Shown: positions 25,505 to 33,009, counted from the stretch's first letter. The stretch: DNA of 64,000 nt from Pseudalgibacter alginicilyticus (GCF_001310225.1 NZ_CP012898.1:1302001-1366000); one strand, 5' to 3'. Made by a program: numbers and translations. Notes: generated by a model not told the origin, from the letters alone.

Positions 25505-25764
25505 AGTATCTGCTATTAATAGCCCCTATAGATTACATTCATCAAAAAAATCCATCTATTTTTTTTAGAATTACATTTTCTTTTTTCCGTGTTAATTCTG
25601 ATATCAAAAACTCCATAAGCCTATGCCAATAGCTAATTTCTTTTTATCTTTATTCATGGAATTTTCAATTAGTAAAACACCTCTTAAGCACTTTAGACTA
25701 TTATAATAACTCAACCATAATCTATAATTACAGATAACATTCTGTTCTCTTAAAAAAAGAAAAC

Positions 25765-26946
25765 ATGAATAATAAAACAGAATTAAAAGAATACAAATTT
25801 GAATCATTATCTTATAATATTCTCCCCGGTATATCAGAGTATCACTGTGTAAAACATAACCTAAATTTTAATAGTGCACATGCTCTTCATAATGATGTTG
25901 GAACCATTAAAGACAATGTTCATATTAAAGATATTAGCGTAGAAGAAAATAGATTTTTTAAATATCATATAGTAAAACCAACCGCAGCCAAAAACACTAA
26001 AAAAGTAATATTTCTTTTCCATGGTTTCAACGAAAAAGATTGGACAAAATACATCCCATGGGCTAAAAGAATTTGCGAAGGAACAGCAAGCAGTATTGTT
26101 TTATTTCCATTAGCATTTCATATGCAACGCGCTCCAAAAAACTGGAGTAGTAAACGAGAAATGTATTTATTGAGTGAAAAACGGAAAAAAAGATATCCAA
26201 ATATTGTACATTCTACATTGTCAAACGTAGCCATAAGCATGAGGTTACATGCCAAGCCACAACGTTTTATTTGGTCTGGACTACAATCATATTATGATGT
26301 TATTCAGCTTATTGAAGAATGTAAAGAAGGTAAGCACTTGTATATTGACAAAGATTTTCAATTTGATATTTTCGCATATTCTATCGGTGGATTTCTTGCC
26401 CAAATTCTGAAACTCACCAATCATAATAAATATTTCTCAAACTCAAAAGTTTGTTTGTTTTGTAGTGGTCCTATTTTTAATCGTTTATCACCTGTTTCAA
26501 AATTTATACTGGATAGCGAAACAAATGTTGCCTTATATTCCTTTTTAGTAGAGCATTTTGATAAATTTTTGCAAAAAGATCATTTGCTCAATCATTATAT
26601 AAAGGAAGATCATTTAGAAGGAAAAGTTTTTTATTCTATGCTTGACTATCAAAGAAATCGTGATTTCAGAGAAGAGTTATTAAGAAAATATGAAAATGAT
26701 TTTTACGCAATAACCCTCAAAAAAGATACTATTATCCCTTCTTTTGAAGTTATAAATACACTCAAAGGCGCATACCGCGATATAAATATAAAAGTGGATG
26801 AATTAGATTTTAATAGAATATATGCCCATGAAAACCCTTTTCCTTTAAACATGGAAAAAACAGAACTAATTAAAAAGGATTTTGAAATGGTATTTAGCAA
26901 AGTTTGTGATTTTTACAATGAACAACAACTCGTACAAAAAACATAG
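25765..26946 (+). CDS. Alpha/beta-hydrolase-like protein (DUF6051-like)
   Basis: 393 residues without signal peptide. VIFLFHGFNEKDWTKYIPW (81-99) is the oxyanion-hole strand and loop of alpha/beta hydrolases, and FAYSIGGFLAQ (203-213) carries the nucleophile elbow with S206. YAHENPFPLN near the C-terminus may offer the catalytic histidine. RFIWSGLQSYYDVIQLIEE is a conserved-looking helix before the elbow. The pattern fits the Bacteroidota DUF6051 family as I remember it. Single gene between two operons, reading with the Dox cluster but separated from it by a terminator. Substrate unknown. Confidence 0.72.
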   Translation: MNNKTELKEYKFESLSYNILPGISEYHCVKHNLNFNSAHALHNDVGTIKDNVHIKDISVEENRFFKYHIVKPTAAKNTKKVIFLFHGFNEKDWTKYIPWAKRICEGTASSIVLFPLAFHMQRAPKNWSSKREMYLLSEKRKKRYPNIVHSTLSNVAISMRLHAKPQRFIWSGLQSYYDVIQLIEECKEGKHLYIDKDFQFDIFAYSIGGFLAQILKLTNHNKYFSNSKVCLFCSGPIFNRLSPVSKFILDSETNVALYSFLVEHFDKFLQKDHLLNHYIKEDHLEGKVFYSMLDYQRNRDFREELLRKYENDFYAITLKKDTIIPSFEVINTLKGAYRDINIKVDELDFNRIYAHENPFPLNMEKTELIKKDFEMVFSKVCDFYNEQQLVQKT

Positions 26947-27016
26947 TGCTTATTTGTATAAACTAAACCAATTATAAGACGTTTTTAATTCGCTAAAAAA
27001 ACAACTCTTTTTCCGC

Positions 27017-27024
27017 TATCTTTG
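27017..27024 (+). promoter_or_regulatory. -7 element of the DEAD-box helicase gene
   Basis: TATCTTTG, a full match to TAnnTTTG, 16 nt before the ATG at 27041, implying a leader of about 12 nt. No convincing -33 TTG is seen. Confidence 0.55.
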
Positions 27025-27040
27025 CAACAAATCATTTTAC

Positions 27041-28279
27041 ATGTCATTTAAAGACTTACAACTTAATCGTCCTATTTTAAGGGCTGTTGCAGAAGCTGGT
27101 TACGATAATCCAACTTTGGTTCAAGAAAAAGCCATTCCATTGGTATTAGAAAAAAAAGATCTAATTGTATCTGCACAAACAGGTACTGGAAAAACAGCAG
27201 CCTTTGCATTACCCATATTACAACAACTTTTTGATAGACAAGATGCTACAAAAGGCGGAAAAAAGGTCAAAGCTTTGGTGGTAAGTCCTACCCGGGAGTT
27301 AGCTATTCAAATTGAAGAAAACTTTAAAACATACTGTACCTATACCAACTTAAGAACTACGGTGGTGTATGGAGGCACATCCATTGAACCTCAAAAAGAT
27401 ATTCTTAAAAAAGGGGTTGATATTTTAATTGCTACCCCAGGTCGTTTGTTAGATTTACACAAGCAAGATGTTTTAAATCTTGACTATATTGAAACCTTAG
27501 TACTTGACGAGGCCGATTTAATGTTAGATATGGGATTCATTGACGATGTAAAAAAAATTGAACGCTTATGTACCCGAGAGAAACAAGTTTTATTGTTCTC
27601 AGCAACAATACCTTATAAAGTTGAGCAATTAGCAAATAGTATCTTAAATGCTCCTGAACGCATTGAAGTAACCACCAATGCCTCTACATCAAAAAATGTG
27701 AATCAGGTTTTATATTATGTACCTAAACGCCATAAAATAGAATTGTGCTTACACTTGCTTAGAAACACCATAAAAGGAAGTATTATTATTTTTAGACGCA
27801 CCAAGTTTGGCGTTGATAAATTAGAACAAACACTTCTTAAAAACAATTATAAAGCCGTTAGTTTGCATGGAGACAAAAGTCAAACAGATAGACAGTTAGC
27901 TTTAACTACTTTTAAAACTAAAAATGCTAATATTTTAATTGCAACTGATGTGGCTGCTCGTGGTATTGATATTGACAATTTAGATGCTGTTATTAATTTT
28001 GATTTACCTAATGTACCAGAAACCTACGTGCATCGCATTGGAAGAACAGCGCGGGCTGGAAATACTGGAACTTCTTACTCGTTTTGTTCTGCAGATGAAA
28101 AAACCTATGTAGCCAACATTCAACAGTTAATTAATTTACAATTGGATATTGTTGATACACATCCTTACCCCTTAGACCCCAAAGCTAAAAAAGAAATCCA
28201 TAAAACCCCAGGTAAAAGCAAATACAAAAAAGGACGTAAAAGTGAAGCTTCCAAAAAGAAAAAGAAACGTTGGTACTAA
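27041..28279 (+). CDS. DEAD-box RNA helicase
   Basis: ATP-dependent RNA helicase of the RhlE-like class. The Q motif lies in FKDLQLNRPILRAVAEAGYDN; Walker A is AQTGTGKT (45-52); PTRELA (83-88), LDEADLML (155-162) and SAT follow in order. The second RecA domain has VATDVAARGIDID-like IATDVAARGIDID and HRIGRTARAG. The C-terminal tail is short and strongly basic (KKKKKRWY), fit for RNA binding. 412 residues. Single gene with its own promoter. Its role (ribosome assembly, RNA decay or cold growth) cannot be told from sequence. Confidence 0.93.
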   Translation: MSFKDLQLNRPILRAVAEAGYDNPTLVQEKAIPLVLEKKDLIVSAQTGTGKTAAFALPILQQLFDRQDATKGGKKVKALVVSPTRELAIQIEENFKTYCTYTNLRTTVVYGGTSIEPQKDILKKGVDILIATPGRLLDLHKQDVLNLDYIETLVLDEADLMLDMGFIDDVKKIERLCTREKQVLLFSATIPYKVEQLANSILNAPERIEVTTNASTSKNVNQVLYYVPKRHKIELCLHLLRNTIKGSIIIFRRTKFGVDKLEQTLLKNNYKAVSLHGDKSQTDRQLALTTFKTKNANILIATDVAARGIDIDNLDAVINFDLPNVPETYVHRIGRTARAGNTGTSYSFCSADEKTYVANIQQLINLQLDIVDTHPYPLDPKAKKEIHKTPGKSKYKKGRKSEASKKKKKRWY

Positions 28280-28611
28280 ATAATGTTGATGATTTTGTTC
28301 ATAATTTAAACGTATTTAAAATTAAAATTGATGAGTGTTTGGAAAAAACATCCAGTGTATTTTTCTCATTGCTATTCATTACATATAGACAAACTTTGTT
28401 ACTGAAATACTCACACTTTTCTCAATACTTACGTGAGATTATTATGTGATAGCTTTTACTAAACAAACTAAAAACCTATTATTATAGAGTCTATAAGAAT
28501 AAATTTGGAGATCTTCATAGTATAAAAATTGCTCCAACAAGAAAAACATTCATCAATAATCATTGTATGTCCTGCATTAATAAGAATAAGACACTAAATA
28601 AAAAAGTTTAG
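28280..28611. other. Intergenic stretch with no feature seen
   Basis: About 330 bp of AT-rich sequence between the convergent helicase and dipeptidase genes. I found no convincing terminator hairpin, tRNA, promoter element or reading frame with coding character. Confidence 0.5.
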
Positions 28612-29277
28612 CTATTCTACAGGAAAATTAAAGTAAGTATTAGGAAAAGGTTCATTTATTAAAGTAAAATGCCACCACTCTTTTGAATAATTTCTAAAGC
28701 CATATTTTTTCATAATAGACTGTAATAATTGTCTATTAGCTTTTTGAATTTTATTAATTCCGTCATAATACACCCAAGATTCTTGACCAAAAAAATCAAA
28801 CCTACTCCCCATATCAAGATCATTACCAGTATTACCATCAATAATCGTTACATCTACTGTACTCCCCTTGCTATGTCCAGACCTTGAGGCAATATAGCCT
28901 TCATTAAATAAGTTTCTTTTCTTAACATATGGATAAAAAAGTTGTTTATTGATTGTATCACTCAAATCTCTTGCCCAAATTATAAAATAATTTACAGACT
29001 GCTGAGGCCTATATCCATCAAAAACTTTTAAACATAGATTTTGTTGTTGCAACGCATCTTGAATTTTTTTTAATGCCTTAGTTGCTTGTTCAGTTAAAAT
29101 CAACGTATTTGAATTGTAACCAATAATAGGTTTACCAACAAAATTATTACTTGTATAATAACGCAACTCAACATCTAAATCTGGTATAATATCTTTAACA
29201 TACACAAAACCTTCAGGTAATTGTGCATACGAATACACAGATAAAAACAGCGTTAAAAAAAACGTATAAAACTTCAT
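28612..29277 (-). CDS. D-alanyl-D-alanine dipeptidase (VanX/DdpX type, peptidase M15D)
   Basis: Zinc dipeptidase that splits D-Ala-D-Ala. A signal peptide (MKFYTFFLTLFLSVYSYAQ) sends it to the periplasm. VFDGYRP (85-91) carries the conserved Arg, SGHSKGSTVDVT (133-144) gives zinc ligands H135 and D142, and EWWHF (200-204) gives the catalytic Glu and third ligand H203. 221 residues, normal. It is not next to VanA or VanH homologues, so it probably serves peptidoglycan D-Ala-D-Ala recycling rather than glycopeptide resistance. The upstream side carries a minus-strand terminator at 29336-29365, so it is transcribed on its own. Confidence 0.9.
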   Translation of the reverse strand: MKFYTFFLTLFLSVYSYAQLPEGFVYVKDIIPDLDVELRYYTSNNFVGKPIIGYNSNTLILTEQATKALKKIQDALQQQNLCLKVFDGYRPQQSVNYFIIWARDLSDTINKQLFYPYVKKRNLFNEGYIASRSGHSKGSTVDVTIIDGNTGNDLDMGSRFDFFGQESWVYYDGINKIQKANRQLLQSIMKKYGFRNYSKEWWHFTLINEPFPNTYFNFPVE

Positions 29278-29335
29278 AATATTGTACTTAAAAGCGAAGT
29301 TATATAAATATAATTAGACCTTAAATTTATTATAC

Positions 29336-29365
29336 AAAAAAACCGAGTTCCCTCAAACTCGGTTT
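29336..29365 (-). terminator. Minus-strand terminator upstream of the dipeptidase gene
   Basis: Ten-base-pair stem AAACCGAGTT (29340-29349) with AACTCGGTTT (29356-29365), 6-nt loop. On the minus strand the hairpin is followed by seven T. No annotated minus-strand gene ends here, so it must serve a short upstream transcript. Confidence 0.8.
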
Positions 29366-29479
29366 CTTCTTAATTTGCTTTTTATATTATGCGGTCAGAT
29401 TTAGGGTCTCTATATCAACTACACAATGCAAATATTAATTAATTAATCCATTGAACTAAAAAGTATGTTATTTAGTACA
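29366..29479 (-). ncRNA. Candidate small RNA between a -7 element and a terminator
   Basis: On the minus strand a TATATTTG element (29483-29490) would start a transcript near 29479 that ends at the terminator at 29336-29365, giving an RNA of about 140 nt. A TTTG lies 16 nt upstream of the element, a little close for a -33 box. No reading frame longer than a few codons is present. The call rests only on promoter plus terminator; no known RNA family was recognised. Confidence 0.35.
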
Positions 29480-29482
29480 CTC

Positions 29483-29490
29483 CAAATATA
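29483..29490 (-). promoter_or_regulatory. Putative -7 element of the candidate small RNA
   Basis: TATATTTG on the minus strand in a gene-free stretch, with TTTG 16 nt upstream (29507-29510). Confidence 0.4.
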
Positions 29491-29607
29491 TAATTCTTAT
29501 CCGAAACAAAACGATTAAAAGCATTAAAATTCGATGAAATACATTTAATTTTAACATTTTACGTCAAAATACATCATATTATCGACAAAACACACAAATC
29601 TATAAAC

Positions 29608-29630
29608 AAAAAGCACCCTAAAAAGGGTGC
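29608..29630 (-). terminator. Orphan minus-strand terminator
   Basis: Seven-base-pair GC-rich stem GCACCCT (29613-29619) with AGGGTGC (29624-29630), AAAA loop, followed on the minus strand by TTTTT. No minus-strand gene lies upstream before the plus-strand DUF4369 gene, so it ends an unannotated transcript or blocks antisense transcription. The rest of the 29280-29880 gap shows no coding frame. Confidence 0.6.
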
Positions 29631-29881
29631 CCTTTAACTAACTAACCAACCAAAAATATGAATTGCATATTGTATGTTTAAAGTAACCACTCAATAAACA
29701 AAAAATTATATGCAACTTTTAATTAAATATCAAGTACCATGCCAAAACAGATTTAAACATTTCTTACGACCATTAAACCTTTGTTATTTAACAAATATTA
29801 ACATATTAAATAATATCATTTCTATTTAGCTTATAAAAGATAATTATAAGATATTTGCTATTCAAAAATCACATAATAAGC

Positions 29882-30586
29882 ATGAAATATTTTCTTTTAC
29901 TACTCCTACCTTTTTTTGTACTATCCTGTAAAAAAGAAGAACACGACTTAACTGTTAAAACATCTATTGAAGGACTAAAAAAAGGCATCATTTATCTTAA
30001 AAAAATAGAAGATACAATATTAGTAACAGTAGATTCTATAATTGTAAACGGAAATAGTGAATTTGAATTGCATAGTTCACTTGAGTCTCCAGAGATGTTT
30101 TATCTTTACTTAGATAAAAATTCAACTGAAAATGACAGAATTCCTTTTTTCGCAGACAAGGGCATCACTGAAATAAAAACGAATTTAAAAAATTTTGTTT
30201 TTGATGCTAAAATTAATGGATCCTCACAGCAGAAACTATATGAGGAATACAGAGCACTAATTTCAAGATTTAATGGTCAGAGTTTAGACCTTTTAAAAAA
30301 TAATATTGAAGCTCAAAAAGATGGTGATACAGCCAAGATAAACACTATTAGAAAAGAAGCTGACAATATAGTAAAGCGAAAGTATTTGTACACAGTAAAT
30401 TTTGCTATTAATAATAAAGACAGTGAAATTGCTCCTTATTTAGCACTTACTGAAATTTACAATGCACAGGTTAAGTATTTAGATACAATAAATAATAGTC
30501 TCACACAAAAAGTTAAAAACTCTAAATACGGGAAAGAATTACAATCATTTATTGAAACAATAAAAAAAGAGGAACAAATTAATTAG
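29882..30586 (+). CDS. DUF4369 domain lipoprotein
   Basis: Lipoprotein of 234 residues. MKYFLLLLLPFFVLSCKKEEHD has a lipobox LSC with the lipidated Cys at residue 16. The next 100 residues (VKTSIEGLKKGIIYLKKIED, then TVDSIIVNGNSEFELHSSLES) are the beta-rich DUF4369 domain common in Bacteroidota and often found ahead of thioredoxin-like domains. Here no thioredoxin domain follows; a helical region (KLYEEYRALISRFNGQSLDLL) ends the protein. The start at 29882 is chosen over an in-frame upstream codon because it fits the signal peptide. An imperfect -7 element GATATTTG lies about 35 bp upstream. Function unknown. Confidence 0.82.
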   Translation: MKYFLLLLLPFFVLSCKKEEHDLTVKTSIEGLKKGIIYLKKIEDTILVTVDSIIVNGNSEFELHSSLESPEMFYLYLDKNSTENDRIPFFADKGITEIKTNLKNFVFDAKINGSSQQKLYEEYRALISRFNGQSLDLLKNNIEAQKDGDTAKINTIRKEADNIVKRKYLYTVNFAINNKDSEIAPYLALTEIYNAQVKYLDTINNSLTQKVKNSKYGKELQSFIETIKKEEQIN

Positions 30587-30610
30587 TTTCTAAAATAAAA
30601 AACTCAAAGA

Positions 30611-30647
30611 CAAAAAATACCTTATATATATAAGGTATTTTTTTGTC
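30611..30647. terminator. Terminator after the DUF4369 gene
   Basis: Long palindrome with arms AAAAAATACCTTATA and TATAAGGTATTTTTT, then TTTG. It lies 25 bp after the lipoprotein stop and is almost symmetrical, so it may work on both strands. Confidence 0.85.
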
Positions 30648-30670
30648 TTATAATAATTTTAATAAAATAA

Positions 30671-30698
30671 AAAAACCTCATAAAATATGAGGTTTTTT
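30671..30698 (-). terminator. Terminator of the solitary tRNA-Thr
   Basis: Stem AAAAACCTCATA with TATGAGGTTTTT around a short A loop. Read on the minus strand it follows the tRNA 3' end directly and ends in a T run. Confidence 0.85.
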
Positions 30699-30702
30699 TA
30701 AG

Positions 30703-30776
30703 AGCCGATGGAGGGACTCGAACCCACGACCTGCTGATTACAAATCAGCTGCTCTAGCCAGCTGAGCTACATCGGC
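30703..30776 (-). tRNA. tRNA-Thr (anticodon TGT)
   Basis: Cloverleaf on the minus strand: acceptor GCCGATG pairs with CATCGGC, D arm GCTC...GAGC, anticodon stem GCTGA/TCAGC with loop TTTGTAA (anticodon TGT, reads ACA and related Thr codons), and T arm with GGTTCGAGTC. CCA is not encoded. The sequence is identical to the tRNA-Thr at 48370-48443. It stands alone, with its own promoter and terminator. Confidence 0.96.
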
Positions 30777-30790
30777 ATATTTAACGGGTG

Positions 30791-30820
30791 CAAATATAAT
30801 CGCAAAAATGATATTTGCAA
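30791..30820 (-). promoter_or_regulatory. Promoter of the solitary tRNA-Thr
   Basis: On the minus strand, TTG (30818-30820) and TATATTTG (30791-30798) are separated by 19 nt, an exact fit to the Bacteroidota promoter. The start point should fall a few bases before the tRNA 5' end region, near 30787. Confidence 0.8.
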
Positions 30821-30838
30821 ACACTCCGTTAAAAAATT

Positions 30839-31108
30839 TTATCCAAGTTTATTAATTTTTTCAATTAATGCACGTCCTTTAGTTTCTAACTCAGCATTAA
30901 TAGATTTAAAATGTGCTTTTTTATCTTCAACATTTTTATCATTCACCTTAGCTATTAACGCATCAAACGTTGCTATTGCTTCATCAATAACCGCTTCACT
31001 TTCCTTCGTATCTTTATCTGTGTTTGCATATTCCCAAACATAAACCGCTTCTATAATATCCCCTAAAACATAATTAATATCTTTTTTTAGGTTTCTAACA
31101 TTTGCCAT
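30839..31108 (-). CDS. Conserved hypothetical helical protein
   Basis: 89-residue soluble protein, all-helical by composition and strongly charged: MANVRNLKKDINYVLGDIIE, a middle AVIDEAIATFDALIAKVNDK and an end HFKSINAELETKGRALIEKI. No signal peptide or motif of a known enzyme. It resembles a small protein common in Flavobacteriaceae whose function is not known to me. A -7 element TAATTTTG (31132-31139, minus strand) lies 23 bp upstream and supports the start. It is probably co-oriented with, but not dependent on, the downstream tRNA-Thr. Confidence 0.8.
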   Translation of the reverse strand: MANVRNLKKDINYVLGDIIEAVYVWEYANTDKDTKESEAVIDEAIATFDALIAKVNDKNVEDKKAHFKSINAELETKGRALIEKINKLG

Positions 31109-31131
31109 AACTTAAATAATTTAATTTCACG

Positions 31132-31139
31132 CAAAATTA
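31132..31139 (-). promoter_or_regulatory. -7 element of the 89-aa gene
   Basis: TAATTTTG on the minus strand matches TAnnTTTG, 23 nt before the ATG at 31108. No -33 TTG is evident. Confidence 0.5.
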
Positions 31140-31171
31140 CATTAATATTAAACATAATTCATATAAAAAGA

Positions 31172-31204
31172 TTGTTATTTTATTGAAAATAATCACTATA
31201 TTTG
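31172..31204 (+). promoter_or_regulatory. Putative promoter of a small transcript
   Basis: TTG (31172-31174) and TATATTTG (31197-31204) are 22 nt apart on the plus strand, near the upper limit for this promoter class. The transcript would begin near 31208 and run to the terminator ending at 31387. Confidence 0.5.
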
Positions 31205-31207
31205 GCT

Positions 31208-31387
31208 TAATATGAATGCAAAATATATAACATACTGCAAAACTTATAATCGTACCTCGAAACAGGTCCAAACGATTGTTTTTTTTATGGACATGTCCAA
31301 AATATATATGCATCTTGAATAGACTTTAAAATAGTAAAATCAAATATAACTGTAAAGGTGCTTTTTTTAAAAGCACCTTTTTTTTTA
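31208..31387 (+). ncRNA. Candidate small transcript (small RNA or 36-codon message)
   Basis: About 180 nt bounded by a promoter-like element and a strong terminator, with no gene in between on either strand. It contains one frame of 36 codons (31212-31322, beginning MNAKYITYCK and ending KIYMHLE) whose ATG almost coincides with the expected start point. A 10-bp palindrome GGACATGTCC lies at 31289-31298. It could be a regulatory RNA or a leaderless small protein; nothing in the sequence decides. Confidence 0.35.
31354..31387 (+). terminator. Strong terminator of the small transcript
   Basis: Stem AAAGGTGCTTTT with AAAAGCACCTTT, followed by a run of nine T or more. No annotated gene ends upstream of it on this strand. 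Confidence 0.85.
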
Positions 31388-31407
31388 ACCATTAAATTTT
31401 TAAAATC

Positions 31408-31527
31408 ATGAAAACACTAAAATCATTTAAGCAAAAAACACAATTTACCATGAATACTATTATTTCAAATGTCATGTACTGTACATATCATAACTACAAT
31501 TTAAAGCCTCTATTATTATACCCTTAA
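31408..31527 (+). CDS. Possible 39-residue small protein
   Basis: ATG at 31408 to TAA at 31525-31527: begins MKTLKSFKQKTQFTMNTIIS and ends NLKPLLLYP. It fills the space between the terminator at 31387 and the 123-aa gene, stopping 12 bp before that gene's ATG. No motif is recognised. It may be a leader peptide or chance. Confidence 0.25.
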   Translation: MKTLKSFKQKTQFTMNTIISNVMYCTYHNYNLKPLLLYP

Positions 31528-31539
31528 AACTAATACATC

Positions 31540-31911
31540 ATGAATACACACATAAATACTAACGTTCCATTTTTAATAACAAAAGAAATAAGCAACGCAA
31601 ATGGATTTTTATTACCCCATGCACTCTATGAAAAAATTAAAACGGTTGCTACCTATCCGATAAAAGAATTTTATTTACATGACATTCCTGAGATTGAAAA
31701 TTTCAAATTTAAAATGTATAAAAATGCTTTTGTAAACGATCATCTTACAATCCAAGCTCAATTAGTAAAAAAAGATAATGAAAAATATTGGGTAAGTGTA
31801 ACCGTTACAAAACAAAAAAAGAATACTAATCTTCAAGAAAGAATTTGTAGTGCTTTATTTGATTTTCCAGAAGCCTCTTTAAATTACAAAACCAATAGGA
31901 CTGCTTGTTAA
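31540..31911 (+). CDS. Hypothetical protein, 123 aa
   Basis: Soluble protein of 123 residues, no signal peptide. Visible pieces: NVPFLITKEISNANGFLLPH, a central FKMYKNAFVNDHLTIQAQL strand pair, and an end ERICSALFDFPEASLNYK. The alternation of strands after a short helix (HALYEKIKTVA), with a segment of the DHLTIQAQLVKKD type, faintly recalls hot-dog-fold proteins, but no catalytic motif is present and I do not assign a function. It ends in a terminator shared with the convergent PTPS-family gene. Confidence 0.65.
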   Translation: MNTHINTNVPFLITKEISNANGFLLPHALYEKIKTVATYPIKEFYLHDIPEIENFKFKMYKNAFVNDHLTIQAQLVKKDNEKYWVSVTVTKQKKNTNLQERICSALFDFPEASLNYKTNRTAC

Positions 31912-31914
31912 ATA

Positions 31915-31941
31915 AAATTCCCAAGTAAAACTTGGGAATTT
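31915..31941. terminator. Bidirectional terminator
   Basis: Stem AAATTCCCAAGT with CTTGGGAATTT around AAAA, between the convergent 123-aa gene and the PTPS-family gene; T-rich on both sides. Confidence 0.85.
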
Positions 31942-31962
31942 CTTTTTCAATTAAAAACATAT

Positions 31963-32373
31963 TTAATTTCCTGAATAGGAAACAAAATTACGTGGAGTTT
32001 CAAAAAGTGTTATTTCCAACTCTAAATTAGAATTTAGTTTGGGTTTTATTTTATTATAAATTACAACTGCTATATTTTCAGCCGTAGGATTTAAATCTTT
32101 AAATTCTGGTACTTCAACATTTAGATTTTTGTGGTCAAAAGCATCTTCAACTTCGTCTTTTATGATTTCTTTTAACACCTTTATGTCAATAACATAACCC
32201 GTTTCTTTATTAATATCACCAGTAACACTCACAATTAGTTCATAATTATGCCCATGAAAATTAGGGTTATTGCATTTACCGAAAATGGCATCATTCTTCT
32301 CAAAGTCCCAGTCTTTTCTATAGAGCCTATGGGCTGCGTTAAAGTGTGCTTTCCTACTAACCGTTACTTTCAT
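31963..32373 (-). CDS. 6-pyruvoyl-tetrahydropterin synthase / 6-carboxytetrahydropterin synthase family protein
   Basis: 136-residue T-fold enzyme acting on dihydroneopterin triphosphate. Zinc ligands are in AHFNAAH (residues 8-14) and FHGHNYEL (around 39-46). The catalytic Cys sits in CNNPNFHGH, that is C-x5-HGH, the spacing of eukaryotic-type PTPS, not the C-x3-HGH of QueD. The DHKNLN motif and C-terminal ETP (LFETPRNFV) bind the pterin. It overlaps the idi gene by 17 bp. The common annotation would be QueD for queuosine; the motif spacing points instead to tetrahydrobiopterin, though this is not settled. Confidence 0.88.
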   Translation of the reverse strand: MKVTVSRKAHFNAAHRLYRKDWDFEKNDAIFGKCNNPNFHGHNYELIVSVTGDINKETGYVIDIKVLKEIIKDEVEDAFDHKNLNVEVPEFKDLNPTAENIAVVIYNKIKPKLNSNLELEITLFETPRNFVSYSGN

Positions 32374-32893
32374 TATTAATATTTATATGTTCGTAGAATT
32401 TTTCAAAAATAATTTTAAACCATGCCGTATAGATATCCGGTTTTTTTTCTATATCTTTTTTAATATCCTCTAAAGTCATCCACTTATAAGCTTCTACTTC
32501 TTCCGGATTTATTTGGGGAACCTCATTATAATAACCTATCAAAATATGATCTAATTCGTGCTCTGTCAAACCATTATCAAAAGGTGCTTTATAGATAAAT
32601 GAAATCGTTTCTTTTAATGCCGTTGTAAAGCCCATTTCTTCTTGTAAACGTCTTGTACCTGCTTCTATATTACTTTCTCCTTCACGTTGGTGACTACAAC
32701 ATGTATTGGTCCATAAACCAGGTGTATGATACTTAGACAACGCTCGTTGTTGTAGCATCAATTCATTTTTATCATTGAAAATAAATACCGAAAATGCCCG
32801 ATGCAACAACGCTTTTTCATGAGCCTCCATTTTGGGCATTAAACCTATTTGCTCATCTTTTTCGTTTACGAGAATCACTTTTTCTTCTTCCAT
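32357..32893 (-). CDS. idi: Isopentenyl-diphosphate delta-isomerase (type 1)
   Basis: Nudix-fold enzyme interconverting isopentenyl and dimethylallyl diphosphate for isoprenoids (carotenoids, menaquinone, undecaprenol). Active-site Cys lies in NTCCSHQREGE, with the partner Glu in LTEHELDHILIG. HRAFSVFIFNDKNELMLQQR and the Nudix-like RRLQEEMGF are in place. 178 residues, standard. The PTPS-family gene overlaps its 3' end by 17 bp, so the two are co-transcribed. A -7 element lies immediately upstream. Confidence 0.95.
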   Translation of the reverse strand: MEEEKVILVNEKDEQIGLMPKMEAHEKALLHRAFSVFIFNDKNELMLQQRALSKYHTPGLWTNTCCSHQREGESNIEAGTRRLQEEMGFTTALKETISFIYKAPFDNGLTEHELDHILIGYYNEVPQINPEEVEAYKWMTLEDIKKDIEKKPDIYTAWFKIIFEKFYEHININNESNG

Positions 32894-32900
32894 AGTTTCA

Positions 32901-32908
32901 CAAAAATA
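32901..32908 (-). promoter_or_regulatory. -7 element upstream of idi
   Basis: TATTTTTG on the minus strand fits TAnnTTTG and ends 7 nt before the idi ATG, so the leader would be very short. No -33 TTG was found. Confidence 0.4.
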
Positions 32909-32982
32909 CCAAGTAAATTATTAATATTATCATTCTTCTTATAAAATCTGAAATCACCATTCTGAATTCATAAATTATAAAG

Positions 32983-32990
32983 TATCTTTG
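32983..32990 (+). promoter_or_regulatory. -7 element of prfC
   Basis: TATCTTTG, 19 nt before the prfC ATG, with a TCTG about 18 nt upstream as a weak -33 match. Confidence 0.55.
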
Positions 32991-33009
32991 CAAACATTTA
33001 CAATCAAAT

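Noticed and set aside
28612-29277. VanX-type dipeptidase as glycopeptide resistance
   Set aside because: No VanA, VanH, VanR or VanS homologue is near; a Gram-negative bacterium is unlikely to need it, and it has a signal peptide.
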